Shown: piece by piece, positions 7,090-15,153 of the stretch
Numbering within the stretch: position 1 is the stretch's first letter
Layout of the letters: every line of letters begins with the position of its first letter
Source of the DNA: Gallionella sp.
Lineage (GTDB): Bacteria; Pseudomonadota; Gammaproteobacteria; Burkholderiales; Gallionellaceae
Assembly (NCBI GenBank): GCA_030681375.1
Contig: JAUXWM010000025.1
Location: 1-64,000 of the forward strand
Length of the DNA stretch: 64,000 nucleotides
Direction: 5' to 3'
Translations under genes and position numbers: made by a program
Notes under the pieces: generated by a model
Databases searched by the model: none
The model's input: only the letters and a program-made list of their open reading frames with translations
What the model was told of the DNA's origin: nothing

Positions 7090-8765
7090 GACTGCTCCTT
7101 GGTCCATGAATCTTTCAGCGTCACGGTGCGGTTGAATACCAGCTTAGCCCCTGGCTGATGGTCGCGCCGGTCGGTAACAAAATAGCCTAGGCGCTCAAAC
7201 TGATAGCGTGTTTCGGGCGCGGCGTGCTGCACGGCGGCCTCCACCCAGCCCTGCACCACAGTTAAGGATTGAGGATTGAGGAATTGGCAAAAATCCACTT
7301 CCCTGTCCGCATCCGGCTCCGCCACGGTAAACAGACGGTCATACAAACGTATTTCGGCAGGCAAGGCGTGTGCGCAGGACAGGTAATGAATCACGCCCTT
7401 TACCTTGCGCCCCTCAGGGTTCTTGCCCAGCGTGGCGTGGTCTATGCTGCAACGCAGCTCGATCACGCGGCCTTCCGCATCCTTGATCGCCTCGTCACAG
7501 CGCATCACATAGCTGTGGCGCAGACGCACTTCTCCGCCCGGCGTGAGGCGTTTCCAGCCCGCAGGCGGGACTTCTGCGAAGTCATCCGTCTCGATGAGTA
7601 ATTCGCTGGAAAACGGCACGACACGGCTGCCAAACTCAGGATGATTGGGATGAAAACCCGCTTCACGCGTCAGCGCACCGTCGAAATTGGTGATGCTCAC
7701 CCTGAGCGGATTGATGATCGCCGTCACGCGCGGCGCGCGCGCTTCCAGGTCTTCGCGAATCGCGCCTTCCATAATCGCCATGTCCACATTGTTGCCACTC
7801 TTGGACACGCCGATGCGTCTGGAGAATTCGCGTATCCCTTCGGCCGTATAACCACGGCGGCGCATGCCGCTGATGGTTGGCATGCGGGGATCGTCCCAGC
7901 CGCTGACATGCTTTTCATTCACCAGTTGCAGCAGTTTGCGCTTGCTGGTGAGGGTGTATTGCAGTTCCAACCGCGAAAACTCGTACTGGCGCGGATGACA
8001 CGCGATGCTGATATTGTCCAGCACCCAGTCATACAGCGGGCGGTGATCCTCGAATTCCAGGGTACAGATGGAATGGGTGATGCCTTCGAGCGCGTCGGAG
8101 ATGCAATGGGTGTAGTCGTACATCGGATAGATACACCACTTATCGCCGGTGCGGATGTGATGGGCGCGACGGATGCGGTAGATGGCCGGATCGCGCATGT
8201 TCATATTGGGCGAGGCCATGTCTATCTTGGCGCGCAGCACTTTCGCGCCATCGGCAAATTCACCGTTCCTCATCCGTGCGAACAGGTCGAGATTTTCCGC
8301 CACCGAACGATCGCGACTGGGGCTGTTTTTACCGGGTTGTGTCAGGGTACCGCGATATGTGCGCATCTCTTCAGGCGAGAGGTCTTCCACATAGGCTAGC
8401 CCCTTGTTGATCAATTCGATGGCGAACTGATAAAGCTGCTCGAAATAATCCGACGCCCAGTGCACCTCGCCTTCCCACTGAAAACCCAGCCAGCGCACGT
8501 CTTCCTGTATCGACAGTGCATATTCTTCGCTTTCCTTTTCCGGATTGGTGTCATCGAAGCGCAGATTGCACGTGCCCCGATAATCCTGCGCCAGTCCGAA
8601 ATTCAGACAGATGGATTTGGCATGACCGACATGCAGATAGCCATTGGGCTCGGGCGGAAAACGCGTAACGATGCTGTTGTGTTTACCACTGGCCAGATCA
8701 GCATCGATAATACTGCGGATGAAATTGGAAGCCGGAGGGACTGCCGGTGAATGTGCACTGCTCAT
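7086..8765 (-). CDS. glnS: Glutaminyl-tRNA synthetase
   Basis: A 559-residue class I synthetase for tRNA-Gln. The HIGH-type motif is HVGHAK in [15 protein letters not shown], the KMSKS region is the usual variant TSKRKL, and both C-terminal anticodon-binding beta-barrels are present (FNRTVTLKD at the end). Length agrees with the family. One short coding stretch (complement of 7264-7283, residues NPQSL) has the form of two units of the GATTGAG heptamer found between other genes here; alignment by eye to GlnS shows no inserted residues. The downstream membrane gene overlaps by 4 bp. Confidence 0.97.
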   Translation of the reverse strand: MSSAHSPAVPPASNFIRSIIDADLASGKHNSIVTRFPPEPNGYLHVGHAKSICLNFGLAQDYRGTCNLRFDDTNPEKESEEYALSIQEDVRWLGFQWEGEVHWASDYFEQLYQFAIELINKGLAYVEDLSPEEMRTYRGTLTQPGKNSPSRDRSVAENLDLFARMRNGEFADGAKVLRAKIDMASPNMNMRDPAIYRIRRAHHIRTGDKWCIYPMYDYTHCISDALEGITHSICTLEFEDHRPLYDWVLDNISIACHPRQYEFSRLELQYTLTSKRKLLQLVNEKHVSGWDDPRMPTISGMRRRGYTAEGIREFSRRIGVSKSGNNVDMAIMEGAIREDLEARAPRVTAIINPLRVSITNFDGALTREAGFHPNHPEFGSRVVPFSSELLIETDDFAEVPPAGWKRLTPGGEVRLRHSYVMRCDEAIKDAEGRVIELRCSIDHATLGKNPEGRKVKGVIHYLSCAHALPAEIRLYDRLFTVAEPDADREVDFCQFLNPQSLTVVQGWVEAAVQHAAPETRYQFERLGYFVTDRRDHQPGAKLVFNRTVTLKDSWTKEQS

Positions 8766-8955
8766 CTGAACTTTCTTGACTCTAGGTTGGACATTGTAAA
8801 ATTAGCGGGCAATTTTACCCGAAAATACGTGTTCCATCCCCATCAGGCGATACGGATATATATTAACTCTGTGAAAACACGTTGGTTATTTGGTAGAATC
8901 CACCGCGAGTTATACCCGCGCATGCCGTCGCGCCTCCACAGGATATGAATTACCG
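8766..8955. promoter_or_regulatory. Divergent intergenic region glnS / TPR gene
   Basis: 190 bp carry promoters in both directions. A perfect inverted repeat GTAAAATT (8796-8803) and AATTTTAC (8811-8818) with a 7-nt centre could be an operator or cruciform. A possible -10 element TAGAAT lies at 8894-8899 for the TPR gene, without a good -35. No other feature seen. Confidence 0.35.
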
Positions 8956-9948
8956 ATGAATATATTGAATCGCCTCCCCCTTTCTGCCGCTCTGCTGTTC
9001 AGCATATTGACTATCAGCCCTGCCTTGCATGCCAACGAATTGCAAGATGCCACACAACTGTTTAAGCAAGGTCAGCACAGCCAGGCACTGAGCAAGGTAA
9101 ACAATTTTTTGTCCAGCAAACCCAGAGATGCGCAAGGGCGCTTTCTTCAGGGGCTGATTTTTACCGAACAAGGCAAAATACCTGATGCCATCAAGGTTTT
9201 TTCCAGTTTGACGGCCGACTATCCCGAATTGCCCGAGCCCTACAACAACCTCGCCGTGCTGTATGCCAGCCAAAGCCAATACGACAAGGCAAAGTCCTCG
9301 CTCGAAATGGCGATACGCACCCATCCCAGCTATGCGACCGCTCATGAAAACCTGGGCGACATCTATGCCAAGATGGCCAGCCAGGCTTATGACCGCGCCT
9401 TGCAACTGGACAACACCAATACGACGACTCAGACCAAACTGGCGATGATCCAGGATTTGTTCACGGACAAGTCACGCGTAAGACCGGGTGCTGCACGCAA
9501 TCCAGCCCTGCCCAGCAGACCCGTTGCTGCCGCGCCGGTAGCCGTGGCCAAGCCTGTGGCGGCTGCTACAGTCAGCGCCCCGCCGGTTCAAACGTCTGCC
9601 GCATCGGATAAAATGCTCAGTGTGCTGGAAGCCGTTGATGCCTGGGCCGCCGCCTGGTCTTCAAAAAACGTGAAAAAATATCTTTCCCATTATTCGAACG
9701 ATTTCAAAACGCCGGATGGCGAAAGCCGCAAGGCATGGGCTGAGACTCGCAAGGATCGCATCAGCAGACCGAAATATATCGATGTCAAGGTAAGCAACGG
9801 CACCGTCGATTTCACTGACGACACGCACGCCACCGTAAAATTCCACCAGGACTACCGCGCCAGCAACTTCAAGGCTTCCGGCAGAAAAACCCTGCTGATG
9901 GTGAAATCCGGCGGCAATTGGCTGATACAGGAAGAGCGTACACGTTGA
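8956..9948 (+). CDS. Exported TPR protein with NTF2-like C-terminal domain
   Basis: A 330-residue secreted or periplasmic protein. The signal peptide is MNILNRLPLSAALLFSILTI up to about ALHA-NE. Residues 27-165 hold several TPR repeats (TQLFKQGQHSQALSKVNNFL, PEPYNNLAVLYASQSQYDKA). A Pro/Ala-rich linker leads to a C-terminal domain from about residue 210 (EAVDAWAAAWSSKNVKKYLSHY) of the SnoaL/Cds6-like fold often seen behind L,D-transpeptidases. I chose the ATG at 8956 because the signal peptide starts there; longer frames lack one. The TGA overlaps the ATG of the L,D-transpeptidase, so they probably work together in the cell envelope. Confidence 0.8.
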   Translation: MNILNRLPLSAALLFSILTISPALHANELQDATQLFKQGQHSQALSKVNNFLSSKPRDAQGRFLQGLIFTEQGKIPDAIKVFSSLTADYPELPEPYNNLAVLYASQSQYDKAKSSLEMAIRTHPSYATAHENLGDIYAKMASQAYDRALQLDNTNTTTQTKLAMIQDLFTDKSRVRPGAARNPALPSRPVAAAPVAVAKPVAAATVSAPPVQTSAASDKMLSVLEAVDAWAAAWSSKNVKKYLSHYSNDFKTPDGESRKAWAETRKDRISRPKYIDVKVSNGTVDFTDDTHATVKFHQDYRASNFKASGRKTLLMVKSGGNWLIQEERTR

Positions 9949-11114
9949 TGCGATTATTCACACTCACCTCATTGCTATGCAGCCTGGTCGCCGTCACGGC
10001 ACAGGCCGCACCCGACTCGCGCGCCACGGAAGTCAAGCTGGCGAAAAGCCTGCTCGCCATCAAGAACAACCGGCTGGACATCGCCATGAACGAGGTGGAC
10101 AGCCTGTTGCGCGTCAACCCCAATTACAAGCTGGCGCAACTGGTCAAGGGTGACCTGCTGATGGCCAAGGCGGGCGCCATTACCAGCTTCGGCAATGCGC
10201 CCCATGCTTCGGGCGATAAAATCCAGGATCTGCGCGACGAGGCACGCGTGCGCGTACAACGCGCGCAAGCTCAGCCACAAACCCAGCGTGCTCCAAGCTA
10301 CCTGTGGCAGCTCAATGCACAGCAAAAATACGCTCTGGTCGTGGATACCAGTCGCTCCACGCTGTATGTGTACGAAAACGTCAACGGCGTACCGCGTTAC
10401 GTGACTGATTTCTATGTCACGATAGGCAAGCTCGGCACTGAAAAAGTTTCCACGGGCGATCAGCGCACGCCGATAGGCGTCTATTTTGTTCTGGCGAACC
10501 TGCCCAAAAAACAACTGGCCGACATGTATGGCACGGGCGCTTTCCCGCTCAGTTACCCGAATGAATGGGATAAGAAAAATGGCCGCACCGGCAGTGGCAT
10601 CTGGCTGCACGGCACGTCCAGCGACACTTACAGCCGCCCGCCACGCGCCAGTAACGGCTGCGTAGTGCTGGGCAACGACGATCTGGATAAACTTGCCCCT
10701 TACCTGCAAGTTGGCATCACCCCGGTCATCATCACCAACCAGATTGCCTGGAGCAGTGCTCAGGATCAGACTGAACGCAGCGCGCTGTTGCAAGAAATAG
10801 AACAGTGGCGCAAAGATTGGGCGAGTCTGAACACCGACGCCTACCTGAAGCATTACGCGCGCAACTTTTCCAGCAATAACACGGACTACGCTTCCTGGGC
10901 CAAGCAGAAGCAGTCTGTCAATGCCGGAAAATCATGGATCAAACTCAATATTTCCGAACTCAGTTTGCTCACCTACCCCGAACAACCCGGCATGGTAGTC
11001 GTCGATTTTGAACAGGACTACAGCAGCAGCAATCTGTCGAATCGCATGAAAAAACGCCAGTACTGGATGAAGCAAAACAAACGCTGGCAAATTATTTATG
11101 AGGGCGGCGCATGA
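9948..11114 (+). CDS. L,D-transpeptidase (YkuD family) with Cds6-like tail
   Basis: A 388-residue exported enzyme with a signal peptide ([20 protein letters not shown]). The catalytic YkuD domain lies at about residues 125-265 and the active-site region reads [20 protein letters not shown] followed by the catalytic Cys and VVL. Such enzymes form 3-3 crosslinks in peptidoglycan or attach proteins to it. The last 110 residues ([20 protein letters not shown] onward) form an NTF2-like domain similar to that of the preceding TPR protein. Its ATG overlaps the TPR stop, and its own stop overlaps the cyclophilin start, giving a tightly coupled three-gene envelope operon. Confidence 0.88.
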   Translation: MRLFTLTSLLCSLVAVTAQAAPDSRATEVKLAKSLLAIKNNRLDIAMNEVDSLLRVNPNYKLAQLVKGDLLMAKAGAITSFGNAPHASGDKIQDLRDEARVRVQRAQAQPQTQRAPSYLWQLNAQQKYALVVDTSRSTLYVYENVNGVPRYVTDFYVTIGKLGTEKVSTGDQRTPIGVYFVLANLPKKQLADMYGTGAFPLSYPNEWDKKNGRTGSGIWLHGTSSDTYSRPPRASNGCVVLGNDDLDKLAPYLQVGITPVIITNQIAWSSAQDQTERSALLQEIEQWRKDWASLNTDAYLKHYARNFSSNNTDYASWAKQKQSVNAGKSWIKLNISELSLLTYPEQPGMVVVDFEQDYSSSNLSNRMKKRQYWMKQNKRWQIIYEGGA

Positions 11115-11701
11115 ATCTGAAAAAAATTCTCATTACATTATTCGCGCTGCTACTCTGCGGCATGATGCAATCCACTTATTCTTTAACTCAAGGCAAACAA
11201 AAAATGGTCAAGTTACATACCAATCACGGCACTATCACATTACAACTGGATGCTGAAAAAGCCCCACACACTGTCCAGAATTTTCTTGACTACGTGAATG
11301 CAGGCTTTTACAAAAATACTATTTTTCACCGCGTGATTGCTGACTTCATGATCCAGGGTGGCGGCTTCGAACCCGGTATGAATCAGAAATCGGTGAACGC
11401 ACCGATACAGAATGAGGCGGCCAATGGCCTGAGCAACGACAAGTACACCATCGCCATGGCACGTACCAACGACCCCCATTCTGCCACTGCGCAATTCTTC
11501 ATTAACACCAAGAACAACACTTTCCTGAATTACAGCGCCGCCAACTCGCAAGGTTATGGCTACTGCGTATTCGGCAAGGTTGTCGAAGGCATGGATGTCG
11601 TTGATGCCATCCGCAAGGTCAAGACAGGTAACAAGTCCGGACACCAGGACGTACCGCAGGAAGATGTCATCATCACCGGCGCGGAAGTCATCACAAAATA
11701 G
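11111..11701 (+). CDS. Peptidyl-prolyl cis-trans isomerase, cyclophilin type
   Basis: A 196-residue cyclophilin that speeds proline isomerisation in protein folding. The first 25 residues form a signal peptide ([20 protein letters not shown]), pointing to the periplasm. The core has [13 protein letters not shown] and [10 protein letters not shown], with the catalytic Arg and the Phe/Gln pocket residues. An internal ATG with AAGG a few bases upstream begins [13 protein letters not shown], exactly where cytoplasmic PpiB proteins start, so a second cytoplasmic form is conceivable. The start overlaps the L,D-transpeptidase stop. Confidence 0.93.
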   Translation: MNLKKILITLFALLLCGMMQSTYSLTQGKQKMVKLHTNHGTITLQLDAEKAPHTVQNFLDYVNAGFYKNTIFHRVIADFMIQGGGFEPGMNQKSVNAPIQNEAANGLSNDKYTIAMARTNDPHSATAQFFINTKNNTFLNYSAANSQGYGYCVFGKVVEGMDVVDAIRKVKTGNKSGHQDVPQEDVIITGAEVITK

Positions 11702-11709
11702 GATGCGTA

Positions 11710-11782
11710 ATTGAGGATTGAGGATTGAGAAAAGCCACTACGTCACTTGATTTTCGATCCTCTATCCTCGATCCTCATTCCT
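11710..11782. repeat. GATTGAG heptamer repeat with opposed arm at the lpxH start
   Basis: The left arm (11710-11730) is three units of ATTGAGG type. The right arm (11754-11782) is the inverted form with CGATCCT/CTATCCT units. The arms could pair around a loop of about 23 nt. The only usable lpxH start codon (TTG, 11725) lies inside the left arm. Confidence 0.7.
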
Positions 11783-12492
11783 TATTTATCTCCGACCTGC
11801 ATCTGACTCCGAATCATCCGGAGAGCATGGCGGCGTTTCAGCATTTCATCGCCACTGTCGCGCCGCAGGCCGAAGCACTCTATATTCTCGGCGACCTGTT
11901 TGAATACTGGGCAGGCGACGATGACATGCACGATGCGTTCCACCGACAGGTGATAGACGCAATCCTGAGCCTGTCCGCCCACGCTACCCGAACCTATCTG
12001 ATGCACGGCAACCGCGACCTGCTGATGGGTGAGGCACTGGCTGCGGCCTGCGCTGCGACCTTGCTATCCGACCCTACCCTGGTGGATATGTACGGCACGC
12101 CAACGCTGCTTTGCCATGGCGACACGCTGTGCACCGATGACATCGACTATCAGGCTTTTCGCGCGCAAGTACATTCTGCCGATTTTAAAAAACAATTCCT
12201 TTCCAGACCGCTAGCGGAACGCAAGCACTACATAGAACAATTGCGCGCACACAGCGACAGGGAGAAACAGGAAAAAACCGGCGAGATCATGGACGTGAAC
12301 AACGCCACAGTCGAGAAATTATTGCGCGAATACCACTATCCGCGCCTGATCCACGGCCACACCCACCGCCCGCAACGTCACGAACATCGGCTGGAGGGTC
12401 ACGTCTGCGAGCGCTGGGTACTGGGCGACTGGGACAAACAGGCAAACGCGCTACGCTGTGATGCACAGGGTTGCCGGAATGTCGTACTTTAG
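11725..12492 (+). CDS. lpxH: UDP-2,3-diacylglucosamine diphosphatase
   Basis: A 255-residue calcineurin-like metallophosphatase that hydrolyses UDP-2,3-diacylglucosamine to lipid X in lipid A synthesis. Metal-ligand motifs are all visible: DLHL (SLFISDLHLTPNHP), GDLFEYWAGDD, HGNRD, CHGD and HGHTHRP. Homologues start just before LFISDLHL. Here the frame has an extra N-terminus of about 18 residues encoded by a heptamer repeat, with TTG at 11725 as the only available start codon. It follows the cyclophilin gene as in many proteobacteria. The 3' end lies 1 bp from the convergent nuclease gene. Confidence 0.92.
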   Translation: MRKATTSLDFRSSILDPHSLFISDLHLTPNHPESMAAFQHFIATVAPQAEALYILGDLFEYWAGDDDMHDAFHRQVIDAILSLSAHATRTYLMHGNRDLLMGEALAAACAATLLSDPTLVDMYGTPTLLCHGDTLCTDDIDYQAFRAQVHSADFKKQFLSRPLAERKHYIEQLRAHSDREKQEKTGEIMDVNNATVEKLLREYHYPRLIHGHTHRPQRHEHRLEGHVCERWVLGDWDKQANALRCDAQGCRNVVL

Positions 12493-12493
12493 C

Positions 12494-13237
12494 TTATTCC
12501 CCAGCCCGAACGCATAACCGTTCGCAAGGCAGGCCATCGCCATTACCATCCAGACTTTTGACTCCACATTGCGTCAAATAATGCCTGGCTTCTTCGCAGG
12601 AACGCATTTCGGAACAATACTGTTTTTTTCCGCAGCCGCTCGACATGCCGACTGGCGTTTGGGCCGCACTCTGATGCTTTTCTGTAAACGCGTCGGGATG
12701 CTGCTTGCGCCAGTCTCCCGGAAGGATAGGGCTATTCAGCGCCCACAAACCGCGTCTGGCCTGCCTGGCTTCGGCCTGCAAGGCAAGCAGGGGATGATTG
12801 CCATGGCGGCTTTGTCGCCACCCCACCGCCGCCCAGGCCATGCCCAGGCGGACTTGTTCGGCATTCACATCCAGTCCATTCACACTCAGCTTCGCGACCA
12901 GACGCCCATATTGATCCACTGCCCGGGTAGCCACGTTCACCTGTTTGCCCAACACCATCTCGGTGAGTGATCGCTTTGAAATTTCACCGAAGGGCTGTTC
13001 CATTTGCGGGCTGGCACTCTGGCCGTCCGTCCCTGCATGACCTACTTCGGGCGCGTCGATTTCCGCCAGCCTGATTTTCACCATAGCACCGCGCCGGATA
13101 AGCACGGTATCGCCATCCAGTACAGCGATTACCTTGGCCGTAAAATCATGAGCCGCGTCAGATTGGGGAGCGGCGGCCAGTGCTCTGCCGGCGGCTGACA
13201 GCAGCAAGGCGCAGATCAGCAGACGAAAATAATTCAC
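12494..13237 (-). CDS. Exported thermonuclease-family protein with excalibur domain
   Basis: A 247-residue protein with a signal peptide (MNYFRLLICALLLSAAGRAL) and a staphylococcal-nuclease domain at about residues 30-165: VLDGDTVLIRRG, IRLAEIDAPE, YGRLVAKL and the Trp-rich end. The catalytic Arg, Glu and Asp positions appear present. The C-terminus carries an excalibur-type calcium-binding motif (DGNGDGLPCE) with the surrounding Cys residues. It probably degrades extracellular or periplasmic nucleic acid in a calcium-dependent way. The ATG overlaps the pgpA stop by 4 bp. Confidence 0.88.
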   Translation of the reverse strand: MNYFRLLICALLLSAAGRALAAAPQSDAAHDFTAKVIAVLDGDTVLIRRGAMVKIRLAEIDAPEVGHAGTDGQSASPQMEQPFGEISKRSLTEMVLGKQVNVATRAVDQYGRLVAKLSVNGLDVNAEQVRLGMAWAAVGWRQSRHGNHPLLALQAEARQARRGLWALNSPILPGDWRKQHPDAFTEKHQSAAQTPVGMSSGCGKKQYCSEMRSCEEARHYLTQCGVKSLDGNGDGLPCERLCVRAGE

Positions 13238-13737
13238 AACAGGATGCTTTTAACTATGGCCAGACACAGCAAGGCATAACCCGCTGCCAGCAGATCATCG
13301 AACATCACGCCCAGCCCGCCATGCCAGTTGCTGTCAAAGTGGCGTATCGGCGGTGGTTTGACGATGTCAAAGAAGCGAAACAGCACGAAGGCCAGCAGCG
13401 ACCACTCCCAGCCCGGCGGCGTAAAAAACAGCACCAGCAACATCGCAACAATTTCGTCCCAAACCATCCCGCCGTAATCCGCCGCACCCAGTGCTTTGCC
13501 TGTGATGTCGCATACCCACACGCCAATGGCAAACGCCCATATCAACACCAACAGGAACAGCGCATCCGACAGACGCGGCGCAAGATACCAGTAGATAGGA
13601 AATGCGACCATCGTGCCGAATGTGCCCGGCGCCTGACGCGCCAGCCCGCTGCCGAAGCCAAACGCCAGCAAATGCGCAGGGTGGCTGAACAGAAATTTCC
13701 AGTTCGGTACAAGCTTCAATTCATCGGAAGTGGTCAT
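13234..13737 (-). CDS. pgpA: Phosphatidylglycerophosphatase A
   Basis: A 167-residue inner-membrane phosphatase that makes phosphatidylglycerol from its phosphate. The PgpA signature is complete: GFGSGLARQAPGTFGT near the N-terminus, then VWDEIVAM and FRFFDIVKPPPI, with hydrophobic helices between. Length is normal. It overlaps thiL upstream by 17 bp, the usual thiL-pgpA arrangement, and the nuclease gene downstream by 4 bp. Confidence 0.95.
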   Translation of the reverse strand: MTTSDELKLVPNWKFLFSHPAHLLAFGFGSGLARQAPGTFGTMVAFPIYWYLAPRLSDALFLLVLIWAFAIGVWVCDITGKALGAADYGGMVWDEIVAMLLVLFFTPPGWEWSLLAFVLFRFFDIVKPPPIRHFDSNWHGGLGVMFDDLLAAGYALLCLAIVKSILL

Positions 13738-14668
13738 AACCGCCGCTTTCTGGATTTATCGGATTTCCCGCCGCATCATAAATGCAACAACCATGCCCCG
13801 CAACAATGCGCCCTATGCGCGTCAGCGGCAAACCCAGCTGTTTGCTGATGCGCAGCACTGCGTCATGGCGCGATGCCGGCACGGTAAAACACAATTCATA
13901 ATCATCGCCGCCAGATAGCACACACTGTTTTTCTAGCTGAGGATAACGCCGTAACGTGTCAGAAACAGGTATGGCCGCATATTCAACGGCTGCGCCCACG
14001 CCGGATGCAGCAAGAATATGGCCCAGATCACCCAGCAAGCCGTCAGATACATCAATGGCGCTGCTGGCAAGGCCAAGCAACGCCAACCCCAGCGCCACGC
14101 GCGGTTGAGGCTGATAGAGTGCGGGGGCGCAGACGGAAAAATCGTCTCCAGGCAAGACCACCCTGCCCTGCAAATGCGCCAGCGCCAGTGCGGCGTTACC
14201 CGGTTCGCCCGAAACCCATATTTCATCGTCAGCTTGCGCACCGCCGCGCCGCAATGCCTGCGCGGCCTGCACCTCGCCAAATATCGTCACGCAAAGGTTG
14301 AGCGGTCCGCGCGTAGTATCTCCGCCCACCAGTTCCACGCCATGCGCACCGGCCAGTGCAAAAAATCCCGCAGAAAACTTCTCCAACCAGACTTCATCTG
14401 CACCCGGCATGGCTATCGCCAGCGTGGCCCAGCGTGGAACGGCACCCATGGCAGCCAGATCGGACAGATTGACCGCCAGCGTCTTATGCCCCAGCAGGTA
14501 AGGGTCGGCATCCGCGTAGAAGTGCGTGCCGCATACCAGCATGTCGCTGGACACCGCCAGCACACGGTCTGCACTCGGCTGCAACAGCGCCGCGTCATCG
14601 CCCACCCCCAGCAACGCGCCAGGCGTATCGCGAGTGAAATAGCGTTTAATCAAATCGAATTCGGACAT
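13721..14668 (-). CDS. thiL: Thiamine-monophosphate kinase
   Basis: A 315-residue PurM-like ATP-dependent kinase that phosphorylates thiamine phosphate to thiamine diphosphate. Motifs: GVGDDAALL, VNLSDLAAMGA, GGDTTRG, IDVSDGLLGD and SGGDDYELCF. Full length with the standard MSEFDLI start. In related bacteria thiL follows nusB; here about 5.4 kb of other genes lie between. The first 23 codon bases plus flanking bases are repeated (25 of 27 bases) beside nusB at 20007-20033, marking the former junction. Confidence 0.96.
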   Translation of the reverse strand: MSEFDLIKRYFTRDTPGALLGVGDDAALLQPSADRVLAVSSDMLVCGTHFYADADPYLLGHKTLAVNLSDLAAMGAVPRWATLAIAMPGADEVWLEKFSAGFFALAGAHGVELVGGDTTRGPLNLCVTIFGEVQAAQALRRGGAQADDEIWVSGEPGNAALALAHLQGRVVLPGDDFSVCAPALYQPQPRVALGLALLGLASSAIDVSDGLLGDLGHILAASGVGAAVEYAAIPVSDTLRRYPQLEKQCVLSGGDDYELCFTVPASRHDAVLRISKQLGLPLTRIGRIVAGHGCCIYDAAGNPINPESGGYDHFR

Positions 14669-14696
14669 ATCGTCAGTCGTTCACTATCATCAAAAT

Positions 14697-15053
14697 TCAC
14701 CTTCTATCCGCTTTGGCCATAAAGGGGTGAGCATGTCGGCTCAGGATGAAATCAGCAATCAGCTTGAGCCAGATGGTCGTGCCGGCCGCCGCACTCCAGG
14801 TCGCATAATCGAAATAGGCGGTGACTACACCGATGATCACGGCTATCACCACCCCGCCGGCCAGCAGATTGATCGCGACCGCATAAGGCGCGTATTTCTG
14901 CGCATCGTCTGGCGGCACACCGCGCTTAGTCGCCACCGCCGACAAATCTCGCTTGATGGCGATGCGCCATGCATTGCGTAACCAGTAATAAGAGATAGGG
15001 AACAAGGCGATGAACAATATCCAGGTCATCGCTACGTTAATGTCAAAAACCAT
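14697..15053 (-). CDS. Small membrane protein of unknown function
   Basis: A 118-residue protein with a hydrophobic segment at residues 6-26, a central basic loop containing KRGVPPDDAQKYAPYA, and hydrophobic segments at about residues 61-83 and 92-108. I do not recognise a family. It lies between the terminator of the symporter operon and thiL, on the same strand, so it has its own promoter or is read with thiL and pgpA. It falls inside the segment that appears to have been inserted between nusB and thiL. Confidence 0.6.
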   Translation of the reverse strand: MVFDINVAMTWILFIALFPISYYWLRNAWRIAIKRDLSAVATKRGVPPDDAQKYAPYAVAINLLAGGVVIAVIIGVVTAYFDYATWSAAAGTTIWLKLIADFILSRHAHPFMAKADRR

Positions 15054-15065
15054 AAATTCTCCAAG

Positions 15066-15093
15066 AAAAACCCCGCCGTATGACGGGCGGGGT
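15066..15093 (-). terminator. Rho-independent terminator of the symporter operon
   Basis: On the minus strand a GC-rich hairpin ACCCCGCC...GGCGGGGT is followed by TTTTTC. It lies 60 bp past the symporter stop. Confidence 0.88.
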
Positions 15094-15097
15094 CTAT

Positions 15098-15128
15098 GTT
15101 ACATGCAGATCTGGGTTACATGCAGATC
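15098..15128. repeat. 14-bp direct repeat downstream of the symporter
   Basis: GTTACATGCAGATC occurs at 15098-15111 and again at 15115-15128, three bases apart, between the symporter stop and its terminator. Role unknown. Confidence 0.6.
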
Positions 15129-15153
15129 AGGCTTGCACCCAGATCAAATTGCC

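Noticed and set aside
7641..8399. Long open frame opposite glnS (252 codons)
   Set aside because: It lies entirely antisense to a conserved synthetase, has no recognisable domain and is explained by codon bias of the real gene.
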